A stretch of 64,000 bases of DNA from positions 620,001-684,000 of the forward strand of contig NW_026515450.1 of assembly GCF_014898815.1 (NCBI RefSeq). The letters are read 5' to 3'. The notes beneath the pieces are model-generated. The model was not told where the DNA came from, did not search any database, and saw only the letters and a list, made by a program, of their open reading frames with translations. The translations under genes and the position numbers were made by a program. This DNA is from Panonychus citri. Taxonomy: Eukaryota > Arthropoda > Arachnida > Trombidiformes > Tetranychidae. This document shows, piece by piece, positions 1-7,863 of the stretch; within the stretch, counting starts at the first letter, position 1, and the number at the start of each line of letters is the position of its first letter.

Positions 1-777
1 TTTTTTTTCTCAATGGGAAAATTGCTATTGAGTTATGATTGATTGATGATTTAATGAGAATAATTTGATTGATTGTTATGGTTAAATTTCATGATATGAG
101 TCATGAAATATGAACACTGGGAGTGAAAATTGCATACAAAATGAACTTTCAGATGGCGTTACAGTCTAATATTGATAATATTCAGTTAATATCAATAAAT
201 ATTATCCATTTTCTTGGTCTTCTGATATCATGATGATAAAAATTTGATATCATGATAAGTTTGAATTATCTCTCATGAGAATTGGATAAAATATAAATAT
301 ATTTATACATGTGGAAGAGGGTGATAGGAAATGAGAGAAAACAAGATTCCTTGGAATCTGATGACAAGATCAAGTTTCATGATAATATTTTTATGAGAGA
401 GAATATGAATAAAAAATATGAATCGAATATGTATTATAATAATAGAACTTGAAACTTAGAACTTATCATTCGAACTGTTTATTAAAATTATCATGATATT
501 TTTACTCATATTCTTTTTTCTTCTTCCATCATCATCACCCTGGTGATTATTTTCATCCGATGAAATCATCTACTCATTGGTATTCAAATGCAATTTGTTT
601 CAATTGACGAGATGAATGTTTAGTTTTTTTTAGATATTCTTTTGAAATATTATTCTGAATAATCATTAGGGTGGGATGATGATTATTCTCATGATCAGAA
701 TGAAGACAAAAAAATAAGATATACCAACAAGAACATCACTCAATCAGCATGAATTACTGAATGACATTCTTCATTTC
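1..777. other. Host non-coding flank left of the viral element
   Basis: AT-rich DNA with no ORF of coding character and no recognisable RNA gene. It ends at the ATTTC target-site copy that borders the viral element. I see nothing functional in it. Confidence 0.6.
773..777. repeat. Target-site duplication ATTTC, left copy
   Basis: ATTTC abuts the left TIR and the same ATTTC abuts the right TIR at 24734-24738. Polinton/Maverick integration makes 5-6 bp duplications. A sixth base does not match at either side. Confidence 0.75.
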
Positions 778-867
778 AGTAGTAGTTAAAATACACAGTT
801 GAGGCCACTTTTTTTCAACTTTCTCTTTCTTTTTCTCTTTCTCATCTCTTTCTTTTTCTCTTACTTT
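778..867 (+). repeat. Left terminal inverted repeat (90 bp)
   Basis: This matches the reverse complement of 24644-24733 at every base by eye. It begins AGTAGTAGTTAAAA, contains TTGAGGCCAC, and continues as a polypyrimidine tract of T7 and CTTT/TCTC runs. The copies diverge after ...CTTACTTT. Polinton TIRs typically start with AG; 90 bp is at the short end for the group. Confidence 0.93.
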
Positions 868-1130
868 TGTATTAACAAAATTAATGATTTTCGGGGTAAC
901 CCCAAGGCCAACAACCTGTTGCAACAAGTTTGTTAACTTTCCCTTTATAATTAAGGAAGTGCATTTAAAAGGAGATGACCGTGTATAGGTCAATGACTTC
1001 CCGGGTAAATGTGAATTTTATTGTAAAATTGAATTATGCATTAATTATAATGGTTACAATTGCTTGCAATATATCAATCAATTGGAAATTTTGCAATGAA
1101 TAAAGTCTGTCTATGCACTTTTACTTAATG
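868..1130. other. Non-coding region between left TIR and first gene
   Basis: AT-rich sequence downstream of the leftward gene that ends at 1131. It contains a short perfect palindrome, GGGGT-A-ACCCC, near 894-904. No ORF of coding character is seen. Confidence 0.5.
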
Positions 1131-2129
1131 TTATTCTGTTGACCAAAATCTTTCTTCGTCTTCACCGAGTAAATGTATGTTTTCAAACATATACAAGTTA
1201 TTTTCCAAAACTCGTCTTTCTATGGAAAGATGTCTTATCCTCGGATACATACGAACGATTCTAGCTAACCTAGTATAGAATAGAGCTGACGTCCTGCGTA
1301 TATTGAAACGAGATTTAACTGCAGCAATCCATTGATTCAAAGTCATGAAACCACGGCGATGAACCGTTAAACATAATCCTAAACGATTCATTGAGTTGAG
1401 GTTCATGTTTCGTAGGTTCCTTTGAGTTGATCGAATCCTATCAATAGCATCTATTGCTTGGGCTACTGTCCTCGGTGCAACAAAATCTTCTAATGCAACA
1501 GCATCAACAGGTGTAATTAAATTGTCTCTTTGTTGATTGAGGAAAGTTCTCAAAGCAGAAAGTGATGGTCTTAATGATCGTCTTGTACTTATCCTCGACG
1601 ATGAAATGGTTGATGATTCGATTGATCTTGGCGGGGAAGTACTCATCGGTGATTCATCCGGATCATTTATTGGATCATCATTTCCCGAATCACTCGACTC
1701 AATTACGAAAACAGGTTCCTCCGAATTGAATTCAATATCAATTGGTTCATCTGGAATTGGTTCATCTGGAATTGGTTCGTCAATTGTAACCAATGCAGGT
1801 TCAGGATCATAAGGTGGTGGTGTATAACTTGGTGCTACTTCTTGGTATGGTGGAGGTGGTGATGGAAATGGTGGAGGTGATGAAGGGAACGGGATCTCAG
1901 TAACTTGTTGAAGTCCTGATGGTCCTGGAGTTGGATTATCAAGATCTTGAGGCTGCGATTCAGTTGGACGAACTTCCGGAAGGACAAAGTTTTCAAATAT
2001 TGTTCCAAGAGATTCCGTTATGAGTTCACGATTCAACAATTGTCTATCAGCCGGTGTATCCGATATGAGTGATAGGATGGCCTGAACCAATACTGTTAAT
2101 TGCACATGTGTTAACGAAATTTTGTTCAT
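1131..2129 (-). CDS. Proline-rich adintovirus protein with two PPxY motifs, unknown function
   Basis: 332 aa. Residues about 55-110 are Pro-rich and carry PPPPY (91-95) and PPPY (104-107), the classic ligand for NEDD4-family WW domains. Adenovirus protein VI and many viral late-domain proteins use such a motif for trafficking or budding. Residues 117-131 hold a tandem DEPIP repeat, followed by an acidic/Ser-rich linker (about 135-185). The C-terminal ~140 residues look folded and basic, with many Arg residues and a hydrophobic helical pattern. I do not recognise a family for this domain. It is the only leftward gene in the left arm and is divergent from the gene at 3338. A link to membrane trafficking is inferred only from the PPxY motifs. 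The ATG at 2129 is the first in frame with a long open frame. Confidence 0.8.
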   Translation of the reverse strand: MNKISLTHVQLTVLVQAILSLISDTPADRQLLNRELITESLGTIFENFVLPEVRPTESQPQDLDNPTPGPSGLQQVTEIPFPSSPPPFPSPPPPYQEVAPSYTPPPYDPEPALVTIDEPIPDEPIPDEPIDIEFNSEEPVFVIESSDSGNDDPINDPDESPMSTSPPRSIESSTISSSRISTRRSLRPSLSALRTFLNQQRDNLITPVDAVALEDFVAPRTVAQAIDAIDRIRSTQRNLRNMNLNSMNRLGLCLTVHRRGFMTLNQWIAAVKSRFNIRRTSALFYTRLARIVRMYPRIRHLSIERRVLENNLYMFENIHLLGEDEERFWSTE

Positions 2130-2310
2130 GTTGATAGTCTTGAGAAACTTGTATAAATTTAAGATTTACAGTTGAAGTAACGTAAACTAATAACTTGATT
2201 CCTAACCTGTCCAATTCAGAAACTGACCTGCTACACCTGACGTAATTCAGTGAAATCTTCAACATGAAGAGCGGTAAATATGAATGGAGGGTAATTAGTC
2301 AATTCATCCT

Positions 2311-2490
2311 GTGTAAGTCGTAGAGACTTGAGATTGGTACCAATGAATAGGTAATTGAACGTTCTATTAGACGTATATGTTGAAAGTACCAAAATCGATA
2401 TTGGTCGCGTCTAGAATGTCCAGAATGGTCCAATATTCGTACCCATGGCTGTGTATGTCGTAGAGACATGAGATTGGTATCGATGAATAG
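2311..2490 (+). repeat. 40-bp direct repeat pair (2311-2350 and 2451-2490)
   Basis: Both copies share GT.GTCGTAGAGAC.TGAGATTGGTA and end GATGAATAG or AATGAATAG, with about 36 of 40 positions identical and a start-to-start distance of 140 bp. They lie in the divergent intergenic region between the PPxY gene and the rightward early-type genes, so regulatory or origin sites are possible. Confidence 0.7.
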
Positions 2491-2639
2491 CTTATTTTCT
2501 CACGATCGCAGTACGATTCAGACCTTGATTCGTTCTTTTATTTTAACCTTTAGCAATTATTCAATCTAATGATCATCTTAATAATTGAACTTTCGTGCCA
2601 GTTAAATGTACACCTTGAATTTGAATTCACCTGCAATTA

Positions 2640-3121
2640 AGAGGCCCAGATAGATATTATTATTGTGTAATGATAATTAATGTTAGTAAAATGTTCTTGA
2701 AAAAGTAATCAAGAGATTATAATTAACATAATCATTATTTATGAAAATAACGTCAAGTTCTGCTATGAATTGTTTCAATGAAGGACACACTGAGAGGCCA
2801 AGATAATTATCTTATTTAAAATACATACTTTGTGTTCAATTGAACGTAATTAAAACGTTTTGGGAAGAACAATTGAGGTCTTATAATAATTAAAAAAAAT
2901 CATTATCCATGAGATTACTTGAGGCCCTACTATAATTATTTTACTTAAATACGAAGAATAGATAATTAGTTTATTCAGTACGTTATTCTTTGTAGTCAAG
3001 TTCAAGTGCAATTAAAAGTGTTCTTGAAAAAGTAATCAAGAGGCCCACAATAATTAAAATAATCATTGTTTATGAAATTGCTTGAGGCCCTGCTATAATC
3101 AGCTTTACTGAAGGACACAAG
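2640..3121 (+). repeat. Three degenerate ~163-bp tandem repeats with recurrent GAGGCC motifs
   Basis: Three related segments begin near 2693, 2857 and 3019. Copies 1 and 3 share GTTCTTGAAAAAGTAATCAAG and ATAATCATT.TTTATGAAA, and both end TGAAGGACACA. Copy 2 shares ATAATTAA.A.AATCATT, CTTGAGGCCCT.CTATAAT and similar pieces. GAGGCC(C/A) occurs at 2641, 2794, 2921, 3040 and 3084; TTGAGGCCA is also inside each TIR. This stretch sits just upstream of a TATA/initiator promoter, suggesting an enhancer or replication region. Confidence 0.65.
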
Positions 3122-3146
3122 CGAGGGAGCTAAGGCAAGACGATCG

Positions 3147-3185
3147 TATATAAATAGAAGAGGATTCAAGTGAATTTTCATCAGT
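3147..3185 (+). promoter_or_regulatory. TATA box plus arthropod-type initiator for the left rightward gene group
   Basis: TATATAAAT begins at 3147 (TATAAA at 3149-3154) and TCAGT, the arthropod initiator consensus, lies at 3181-3185 with its A at 3183, about 34 nt downstream. The transcript would then carry a ~150-nt leader free of ATG codons up to the donor-like CAAG|GTAAAT at 3333/3334. Confidence 0.65.
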
Positions 3186-3337
3186 CTTCAAATCTTTCAC
3201 AAACCAAAAAGATCAAGTTAAATCTTTGTTCATTTCATTGACGTTACATCAACAGTCTAATTTTCAGTTTTAGTTTAAGTTTTTGTTACAGTACAATTTG
3301 TTGTTCAACTCCAAGTTTAATTTTTCACTCAAGGTAA

Positions 3338-3646
3338 ATGTCGGTTTCCTACTTTAATTCCCTCAAACTTGTTCAAATCCCTATCGAACTTCGATCAACC
3401 AAGGGCCCAAACGAGCCCTTGAATCTTGCCGATTTCAACATCAGATCAAGTGACTTTCTTACAATAGTAAAGTTACTTGATCTTGAATCAAAAGAAAAAT
3501 TTCTACAATCAATCATTTCTTTTGATGTGCAAACATCGTCAATTAAGTTTAACAACAGGAAGTTTTTTAGCTCACTTGAAGGAGTGAGAATTGACCACCA
3601 GGCCAAAATTCATCAAATTTTCATGAAAAAATTTTATTTGGTTTAA
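3338..3646 (+). CDS. Small adintovirus ORF, unknown function
   Basis: 102 aa, not recognised. It is the first ATG downstream of the TATA/initiator at 3147-3185, about 155 nt from the predicted transcription start. The protein is mixed alpha/beta in appearance (repeated ...LDLESKEKFLQSI..., ...FNNRKFFSSLEG...), with no signal peptide, membrane segment or metal motif. Its ATG overlaps a splice-donor-like sequence (GTAAATG), so it may be made only from unspliced RNA. It is followed after 1 nt by the next ORF (stop TAA, then A, then ATG), a layout that also occurs among the right-arm genes. Being coding is likely from position and length, not from homology. Confidence 0.6.
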   Translation: MSVSYFNSLKLVQIPIELRSTKGPNEPLNLADFNIRSSDFLTIVKLLDLESKEKFLQSIISFDVQTSSIKFNNRKFFSSLEGVRIDHQAKIHQIFMKKFYLV

Positions 3647-3647
3647 A

Positions 3648-4085
3648 ATGAAAATTATTTCCACTACCATCCCAACCAACAAGGTCTCCAAAGGTAAGGG
3701 TCCTTTAGCTCCAACCAAGGACTCCAGCTTTAAGAAACAATTGGATGGAACAAAGAAGAAAATGAAGGCAAAACCAATCGTCTGTCAATGTCAACATTTA
3801 TTATTCATATTAAAAAAAATTCATATAAAACTTGAACATAAATTGTTGAATTGTAAACTCTGTTCATCATTTACCGATGATCAGAGTATTTTTTCTCATA
3901 TTACTACAAAATTAATTATTTGTAAAGCCCATTGTAACGAATTCTCTGATGTGAGACTTTGGGCTTTAAAATGTAACCATTTAAAACTTATTATGAACAA
4001 GTGTAAACTCCATTCAGCTTATCTCAAGATGATGAGACAAAAAGCTGAAAATCAATTAATGATTTTTAATAAAATTATGCTTTAA
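3648..4085 (+). CDS. Cys/Lys-rich small adintovirus ORF, unknown function
   Basis: 145 aa. The N-terminal 40 residues are Lys-rich and low complexity. From about residue 46 there are paired Cys/His motifs (CQCQH, CKLC, CKAHC, CNHL, CKLH) that could bind zinc, but they do not match a finger family I can name. The start lies 1 nt past the stop of the preceding ORF, which fits coupled translation of one mRNA. The stop is followed by a T-rich tract and acceptor-like TTTTAG right before the IAP gene. Function unknown; possibly a regulatory zinc protein. Confidence 0.6.
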   Translation: MKIISTTIPTNKVSKGKGPLAPTKDSSFKKQLDGTKKKMKAKPIVCQCQHLLFILKKIHIKLEHKLLNCKLCSSFTDDQSIFSHITTKLIICKAHCNEFSDVRLWALKCNHLKLIMNKCKLHSAYLKMMRQKAENQLMIFNKIML

Positions 4086-4118
4086 TCAATTTTTTTTCTC
4101 TTTTATCAATTATTTTAG

Positions 4119-4994
4119 ATGAACCGAAATATCACACCTGCAATTGAAAACTGGGGTTCTAAGATGACTGGCTGTCTTAGAACCTATTCAATTATGAAAC
4201 AAGAATTGAATAGAATGATGTCCTGTATAGACTTGAACGAGAGGTGGTTTGATGCTGTCAAAGATGGATTTTTTCGGTTCAAAGACGCTGACTACTTGCA
4301 GTGTTTTTGTTGTGGTCTTCAAATCGCGTTCGAATTTCTGGACGAAGATGTTGTCGCTCTTCACGCTAGCTTCAGTCCTTCTTGTAGCTTTGTCCTCAAG
4401 AAAGAACCAAACTTAATGCACAGGATCGAAGGCGATTTACATCGATACAGTGATGCTGTGCAGGTCCAAGAGATAGATGATGAAACGTCTATATCTCTAC
4501 CGATATCTTCTCTTGTCCGTTCAACAGATGGACAAATACTTCAAGTTTTCTCTGAGACAAAAATTCTCAATCCAGAGAAAGTTTTCCAGCTTTATCAACT
4601 AAGGATAAATCGCCATTGGTCATTCGCTGGATCCAGATTGACTCCAAGACAGAGGGATTGGTTCGTCGAGAGCGGATTCTTTTGGACCGGTTCAAATAGG
4701 ATAGTCCAGTGTGCTTTCTGTCGGTTGGCTATTGATGGTAAGCTGAGTAAACTCCCAGGGGAGGTTCATAACCATTTTTCTCCAGATTGTCCATACGCAA
4801 ACAAGGATAGTTACGAGGCCGAGAGACACCTTTGTTGTGTTTGTCTTTTCAAGACAACACAAGTTTTATATTCACCATGTAATCATTTAGCTGTCTGTTG
4901 TAGCTGTGACAGCACTTTGAAACGACTTGGGCAAGAAAGTTGTCCAATATGTCGTCGAAATGTCCAATGTCGGATCAAAGTGATCAGACCTTAA
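4119..4994 (+). CDS. Inhibitor of apoptosis protein (two BIR domains plus RING)
   Basis: 291 aa with the architecture BIR (about 25-93), BIR (about 160-226), RING (239-279). In BIR1 the zinc ligands are C62, C65, H82 and C89, with the canonical H-x6-C spacing. In BIR2 they are C198, C201, H217 and C224. The C-terminal RING has C239-x2-C242, C254-x-H256-x3-C260-x2-C263 and C275-x2-C278. Proteins of this build act in the cytoplasm as caspase or IAP-antagonist binders and as E3 ubiquitin ligases, delaying death of infected cells; baculoviruses and arthropod hosts use the same layout. The reading frame is intact. The ATG sits directly after a splice acceptor-like TTTTAG, and AATAAA follows at 5033. 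Origin by capture from an arthropod host is inferred. Confidence 0.93.
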   Translation: MNRNITPAIENWGSKMTGCLRTYSIMKQELNRMMSCIDLNERWFDAVKDGFFRFKDADYLQCFCCGLQIAFEFLDEDVVALHASFSPSCSFVLKKEPNLMHRIEGDLHRYSDAVQVQEIDDETSISLPISSLVRSTDGQILQVFSETKILNPEKVFQLYQLRINRHWSFAGSRLTPRQRDWFVESGFFWTGSNRIVQCAFCRLAIDGKLSKLPGEVHNHFSPDCPYANKDSYEAERHLCCVCLFKTTQVLYSPCNHLAVCCSCDSTLKRLGQESCPICRRNVQCRIKVIRP

Positions 4995-5032
4995 TTTTGT
5001 ATAAAACTTTTTTTGATATAACTTCTTAACTA

Positions 5033-5038
5033 AATAAA
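5033..5038 (+). terminator. Poly(A) signal AATAAA after the IAP gene
   Basis: AATAAA lies 39 nt after the IAP stop codon, in a T-rich region suitable for 3' end formation of the left rightward transcripts. Confidence 0.5.
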
Positions 5039-5088
5039 AATTTTTCAACAATCAAACTTTGTGTTTACTAACTCAATAACTCCAATGA

Positions 5089-5283
5089 AGACTACGGAAA
5101 GTTGGTATTGTTTTCGCTTATGTTGATAATGTTTTCTCTTGGGATAAAGCAATCTTATCAACATTCAAGTTAAACAAAGAAAATTATATTAGATTAGCAT
5201 CCAAAGGAATTTCTGTTCAAGGAGGAGTAATTGATCCTGATTACACAGATCAAGGTTATACAATCATAGGGATTAAGAGATAA
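5089..5283 (+). pseudogene. dUTPase-like remnant (C-terminal half only)
   Basis: An open stretch of 64 codons without an ATG ends at TAA 5281-5283 and follows a TGA at 5086. It carries a segment reading YIRLASKGISVQ then GGVIDPDY, which matches the trimeric dUTPase motif around the uracil/deoxyribose pocket (family pattern: R-x-A..., then GVIDxDY). The upstream motif with the catalytic Asp region and the C-terminal glycine-rich P-loop-like motif are not present in any frame nearby. dUTPase limits uracil incorporation and is carried by many DNA viruses. This copy is truncated at both ends, so I call it a decayed gene. The identification rests on one motif. Confidence 0.55.
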
Positions 5284-5402
5284 AAAGAGGGATGAAAATA
5301 GCTCAGTGCTGAAAAATTCATTCCCCTCATCGTGAATGAGGTGGAAGCTCAAGTGGAACTAATAAAGGAGAAAGTGGGCTGGGCTCTTCTGGACTTTAAG
5401 AG
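5284..5402. other. Short intergenic region
   Basis: Between the dUTPase remnant and the TATA box of the PC4-like gene. It includes a weak inverted pair, TTCATTCCCCTCATCGTGAATGA. No ORF is seen. Confidence 0.4.
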
Positions 5403-5436
5403 TATAAAAGGAGTACTTTGAAGCATAATTTTCATT
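5403..5436 (+). promoter_or_regulatory. TATA box and initiator of the PC4-like gene
   Basis: TATAAAAG at 5403-5410 and TCATT at 5432-5436 put an initiator A at 5434, exactly 31 nt after the first T of the TATA box. The earlier in-frame ATG at 5418 would lie upstream of this start, so the coding start is placed at 5472. Confidence 0.75.
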
Positions 5437-5471
5437 CAATACTTGATCATCAAACCATCAACTTGATAAAA

Positions 5472-5996
5472 ATGACTTCAAATATTCCTGACTCTCCTGC
5501 TTCTCCTGAAACTCCTACTCAACGAGTTCTCCCATGGAGATCACGACAGAGTACATCGTCAACAAGCTTTGAAGACCGTTTCCAACAACTGTTTTGTGTT
5601 GAGATATCTCCAAAGCTTTGGTTGACTGTGCAACGAGCCAAATCATCAAATGGACAAACTTATGTTGATATTCGTCGGCGTATGGAGCGAGTCATCAATG
5701 GTGTCAAGACTCAAATACCTACAAAGCTTGGATTGTTTCTTCGATATAATGAATTTGAGTCGTTGAAAGAAAAGTTGAACAACACAAATGAAGGCAATCG
5801 TGAATTTGAGCTGAATCTAAATGGTGGACGAGAGATATCATGTAATGGACAGCATATTGGAGCAGTTGAAATTCGATTGAAGGCTGGAGCAAAGGAAACG
5901 TGTATCCGTCTCGAAAAAGATGAAATCATCAAGGTTGCTACTCATTCAATCCCTGATCAGGTTTTTGCCGCAATGCAAGAGATTATTTGGGAATGA
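5472..5996 (+). CDS. PC4-like transcription coactivator / ssDNA-binding protein
   Basis: 174 aa. Residues 1-33 are Ser/Pro/Thr-rich and probably disordered. Residues about 40-104 follow the PC4 (p15/Sub1) pattern: a strand with ISPKLWLTVQR, then TYVDIRR, a charged loop, then a KLGLFLRYNEFESLKE segment. In PC4 the corresponding strands and helix make a dimeric ssDNA clamp that stimulates RNA polymerase II initiation. A further ~65 residues (110-174) are unassigned and could be a second beta-rich lobe. The start at 5472 is chosen because the promoter at 5403-5436 places transcription downstream of the earlier ATG at 5418. The Gypsy element inserted 45 bp past the stop codon. Family assignment is from the motif pattern only; with the TBP-like gene at the other end it suggests viral control of initiation. 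Confidence 0.7.
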   Translation: MTSNIPDSPASPETPTQRVLPWRSRQSTSSTSFEDRFQQLFCVEISPKLWLTVQRAKSSNGQTYVDIRRRMERVINGVKTQIPTKLGLFLRYNEFESLKEKLNNTNEGNREFELNLNGGREISCNGQHIGAVEIRLKAGAKETCIRLEKDEIIKVATHSIPDQVFAAMQEIIWE

Positions 5997-6041
5997 ATCT
6001 ATAAACATGTAACCCAACATTTCTGAATTTTGATTATGTAT

Positions 6042-6045
6042 CCTT
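6042..6045. repeat. Target-site duplication CCTT of the retrotransposon, left copy
   Basis: CCTT abuts the LTR at 6046 and recurs at 13398-13401 right after the other LTR. Four to six bp is usual for Ty3/Gypsy integrases. Confidence 0.8.
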
Positions 6046-6572
6046 TGTTATGGTTCAGCGAACCAAGGGAACAAATCAGCACTAAGAGTTACTAACTCTT
6101 GAAATTATACACGAGTTTAAATTAAACTTGTTACTTAAATTACTAAACACATTTAAATTACTGAGGTTAAATTGGCTAAGTGTTATCAACACGTTTGAAT
6201 ATCTTATTCACACATTATTGTAAACTATTCAAAGGTTTAATTACAGTTGTTAAGAGTTTAAAGAAGAGCATAAATATGACTTAGCTGATTGTTGCTAACA
6301 ATCAGCTTTTATACAAAAGTGATCAAAATGGTTGACGGAAAAGGAAGTTAAACAAAGTGAAAGGAATTTATAAAAGAAAACAGTAAACAACAATTAAAAG
6401 CTAAAGAGTCTCAAGAGATTGGTCATCGACCAATCATAATCTATTTGATTATAAGGGAAATGAATAAGAGGGGAAAAGTAATGAAGCTTTGTTGTCAAGG
6501 AGATAAGGGTGATGATGTTGGTAACATCATCAGCGGTCAGTTTGTCCCGGTGGGACATGATAAATCATAACA
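6046..6572 (-). repeat. 3' LTR of the Gypsy element (527 bp)
   Basis: Identical by eye to 12871-13397. The termini are mutually inverted (TGTTATG / CATAACA). It contains six perfect palindromes with 3-nt spacers: 6051-6065, 6084-6100, 6283-6307, 6417-6435, 6511-6531 and 6543-6557. On the minus strand TATAAAAG lies at 6313-6306. Confidence 0.96.
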
Positions 6573-6579
6573 TTTCCCC
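6573..6579 (-). promoter_or_regulatory. Polypurine tract of the Gypsy element
   Basis: On the minus strand GGGGAAA directly abuts the 3' LTR, as expected for the plus-strand DNA priming site of an LTR element. Confidence 0.75.
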
Positions 6580-6608
6580 GCACTCAAAATCTGAGTTCGT
6601 CCTCGAAC

Positions 6609-7682
6609 TTAAAGTTGTGGTCCTAATCCTAATATTTGAATTCGAAGGGCTCTTCCAAGTCCAACACGACGAGATCCTAGGGAAACAGTGAAGAAAGGAC
6701 GGAGTCCTAATGAATGTTGACGTAAGCGCAATTCAGGTTGAATTGGAATGTGTCGTATAATCAAAAGTTGTCCAGGGTCCATTTCAGCTTCTTGTCGAAT
6801 CCTGTCAATGAATTCTTGACCTGTCATTTCCAATGACAAATTGTTGATCTCAATCTGTCTTCCATCGATGTTGATTGTCGCCGACAATGTATGGTGTTCG
6901 ACGGAACAACGCAAATGATTAGAGATTGCTTGAAGTCCATTATTAGTCCCTCTAGCATTTTCCTCTAGTTGTCTAATTCGATCTCTCTGTTCTTGTACTT
7001 GAATTTCTAAGTTTCGAGAGTTTTCACGCGCTTCGGTTAGTAACCGCTCCAATTCTTTGATTCTTGTTTCAGCTAAATTTAGATCTGAATCTTCTGAAGT
7101 TTGAGTTTCAACAGATCTTTTAGATGATTCACAAGGTTGAGTGTTTCTGATGGTATCGAAAGCACTAGGATAATCTTCGGGGTTTCTAACCCCACTGTCA
7201 CGGTGTTGACATGAAAATTCATGTTCCACAATGTGTCTCAGCGAGACCACAGAAAAACATTGGATGAATTTACACATTAGTTCTAGAGAATTATATTCTC
7301 TTCTCCTTTCCAATGGAACTGTGATAATTGTACCGAAATTTTCAGGGTTAGAACAACGATAAGGGCATGAATAACCAGGATTTGAGATCAAGCGTCTCAA
7401 ACAATTCAGACAAAAATTTAGGTGACAGATTGTTCCGGATGGTCTTTGGCGATGAGTTGATGGATCTCTTGGAATAGTATAACAAATAATACACTTTAAG
7501 CGATCGGCTTCTTCTTGGTTGGAAAACCTTTCCAAATCATAACCAGTAATATTCAATGGTTCAGGTTCATCAAATTCTGGTAATTGTTGAGCATCGATTA
7601 ATGCTTGGATTGGATCGGCTATAACAGCCACAGGGGGTTGGTAACCCCAATCAAATTCACCCCAATTCCGACGATTCGCCAT
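6609..7682 (-). CDS. Retrotransposon accessory ORF: RING / TRAF-like zinc fingers, coiled coil, ubiquitin-like C-terminus
   Basis: 357 aa, inside the LTR element 3' of pol, where env lies in errantiviruses. It has no signal peptide or membrane segment, so it is not an envelope protein. A RING-type cluster (C64, C67, C86, C91, C94, C106, C110) is followed by a TRAF-type Cys/His cluster (C137, C142, H150/H154, C158). Next are a Glu/Arg-rich heptad coiled coil (about 205-243) and a C-terminal ~80-residue segment (259-340) with the strand-helix-strand rhythm of a ubiquitin-like fold. An E3 ubiquitin ligase role, perhaps against host factors or for particle turnover, is inference. It starts 182 nt past the gag-pol stop, so a subgenomic or spliced RNA is probably needed. 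The ubiquitin-like call is the least certain part. Confidence 0.8.
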   Translation of the reverse strand: MANRRNWGEFDWGYQPPVAVIADPIQALIDAQQLPEFDEPEPLNITGYDLERFSNQEEADRLKCIICYTIPRDPSTHRQRPSGTICHLNFCLNCLRRLISNPGYSCPYRCSNPENFGTIITVPLERRREYNSLELMCKFIQCFSVVSLRHIVEHEFSCQHRDSGVRNPEDYPSAFDTIRNTQPCESSKRSVETQTSEDSDLNLAETRIKELERLLTEARENSRNLEIQVQEQRDRIRQLEENARGTNNGLQAISNHLRCSVEHHTLSATINIDGRQIEINNLSLEMTGQEFIDRIRQEAEMDPGQLLIIRHIPIQPELRLRQHSLGLRPFFTVSLGSRRVGLGRALRIQILGLGPQL

Positions 7683-7863
7683 GAATCTTGGAACTCAATA
7701 ACTTATTAACACAAAATCAAAAGGTTAGTTAAACAAAATTGATTCCCACAAAGAAAAATTAACAAAACACAAAAGAAGTAACTTGAGTGAAGAACGAAAA
7801 GAAATTAAACTCTTAATCAAAGTAATGGGTTGGTAACCCTTGGTCAAGAAACGATGGTAACGC

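Larger units (their letters stand above)
3334..4118 (+). other. Predicted optional intron joining an ATG-free leader to the IAP start codon
   Basis: A donor-like CAAG|GTAAAT at 3333/3334 lies 4 nt before the first small ORF. A strong polypyrimidine tract and TATTTTAG at 4091-4118 end exactly one base before the IAP ATG at 4119. Splicing would remove the ORFs at 3338 and 3648 and make the IAP ATG the first in the mRNA; the unspliced RNA would express 3338-3646 first. This is inferred from splice signals only. Confidence 0.5.

Noticed and set aside
2047..2265. 72-codon minus-strand frame overlapping the start of the PPxY gene
   Set aside because: Overlaps a better-supported gene, has no domain and no promoter.
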